From Thalassomonas haliotis (lineage in GTDB: Bacteria; Pseudomonadota; Gammaproteobacteria; Enterobacterales; Alteromonadaceae): a stretch of DNA of 64,000 nt. The stretch spans positions 2,914,001 to 2,978,000 of the forward strand of contig NZ_CP059693.1 of the NCBI RefSeq assembly GCF_028657945.1, read 5' to 3'. The translations under genes and the position numbers were made by a program. Numbering within the stretch: the first letter of the stretch is position 1; every line of letters begins with the position of its first letter. This document shows positions 63,536 through 64,000 of the stretch, piece after piece. Under the pieces are notes generated by a model. The model was not told the origin of the DNA. It searched no databases and saw only the letters and a list, made by a program, of their open reading frames with translations.

Positions 63536-64000
63536 TGCCTGGTTTCCTTTGACTGTATCTCGCCCCTTGCTGCTTAAAGGCTTTATAACTAAAGAGCACA
63601 TCCTTTTTGATATGATTGAGCTCCAGCTCCCGGGTCAGTACTTCAATTTGTCTGAGCACCGCCTCTTTGTTTTTGCCGTGGATCATACAAAACAAGTTGT
63701 AGCTCCAGTGGGGCAGGCGGCGCGGGCGCTGGTAACATAAAGACACTTCCCCCCGCGCCGACAGTTGCCCGGCAATGCGGTCTACATCCTGATCTTCGAT
63801 GTCCCATACCACCATGGCATTGGCGCAGTACCCCAGTTGCCTGTGTTTTACCACCAGGCCGAGTCGGCGGATCAGGCTCTGTTGCTGCCAGTAATTAATC
63901 TGGCTGATCACCGCGGCTTCGCTGGTATTGAGCCTGGCGGCAATTTCCTGGTAGGGGCGGGGACTCAGGGGCAAGCCCTGCTCAAGGTAAACCCGTAATT
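63522..64000 (-). CDS. nirL: Siroheme decarboxylase subunit (NirL/NirH-type Lrp/AsnC-like), 5' truncated by window edge
   Basis: About 158 residues are visible; the frame is open to the right edge (LRVYLEQGLPLSPRPYQEIA), so the start is missing. Lrp-like HTH (SEAAVISQINYWQQQSLIRR) and AsnC domain with VVWDIEDQDVDRIAGQLS and RPRRLPHWSYNLFCMIHGKN, the same RP-R-LPHWxYNLF-MxHG motif as NirH. Whether this is a single NirL or the C-terminal half of a fused NirDL cannot be told here. Next gene nirG overlaps its end. Confidence 0.85.
   Translation of the reverse strand, partial: LRVYLEQGLPLSPRPYQEIAARLNTSEAAVISQINYWQQQSLIRRLGLVVKHRQLGYCANAMVVWDIEDQDVDRIAGQLSARGEVSLCYQRPRRLPHWSYNLFCMIHGKNKEAVLRQIEVLTRELELNHIKKDVLFSYKAFKQQGARYSQRKPGNDRA

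Overview
The window is chromosomal DNA of a marine gammaproteobacterium of the order Alteromonadales. Colwelliaceae (Thalassomonas/Colwellia-like) is my best guess, inferred from gene content, gene order and moderate GC; no 16S gene is present to confirm it. Gene density is high, and both edges cut through genes: a VOC-family protein on the left and a heme d1 (siroheme decarboxylase) gene on the right.

Layout. 1-8 kb: a hybrid histidine kinase divergent from a periplasmic solute-binding protein, a secreted CocE/S15-type hydrolase, a small DUF5062-like protein, a crotonase, the relic of a response-regulator receiver domain, and a CBS-domain protein behind a possible leader ORF. 8-16 kb: hrpA, a stand-alone PilZ protein, rlmI, acylphosphatase, a quinone-oxidoreductase-like MDR protein, then six initiator tRNA-fMet genes on the minus strand, five of them in a 157-bp tandem repeat. 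16-25.5 kb: rlmKL, a glutaredoxin-like protein, uup, two tandem DUF3466 paralogues and fabA with a palindromic operator candidate. 25.5-31.4 kb: a small basic protein, uvrY (broken by one extra G), uvrC, pgsA and a glyW-cysT-leuZ-type tRNA array enlarged to 15 intact genes (8 Gly, 2 Cys, 5 Leu) with two decayed tRNA-Gly copies. About 1.1 kb of decayed or non-coding DNA follows, then a UspA protein and a membrane diguanylate cyclase.

35-53 kb holds a type VI secretion locus. The minus-strand operon reads tssA-tssB-tssC-hcp-tagJ-tssE-tssF-tssG-tssH(clpV)-pentapeptide protein. Divergent from it are a large membrane Ser/Thr kinase with repeats, vgrG and a DUF6484 gene. Tube, sheath, most of the baseplate and the recycling ATPase are present. 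TssJ, TssK, TssL, TssM and a PAAR protein are absent from the window.

53-64 kb: ferredoxin fdxA, a COG2509 flavoprotein, an NrtS-like nitrate/nitrite transporter next to a soluble chemoreceptor, a DUF2235 (Tle1-type) alpha/beta hydrolase with a C-terminal PilZ domain, a GNAT acetyltransferase, a small conserved-looking protein, and the heme d1 genes nirL/D-nirG-nirH-nirJ-nirE on the minus strand. The last set predicts denitrification through cytochrome cd1 nitrite reductase.

The most unusual item is the DUF2235-PilZ fusion (57196-58458), which suggests a lipase-like hydrolase controlled by c-di-GMP. Other notable items are the tRNA amplifications, the uvrY frameshift and the T6SS locus without its membrane complex.
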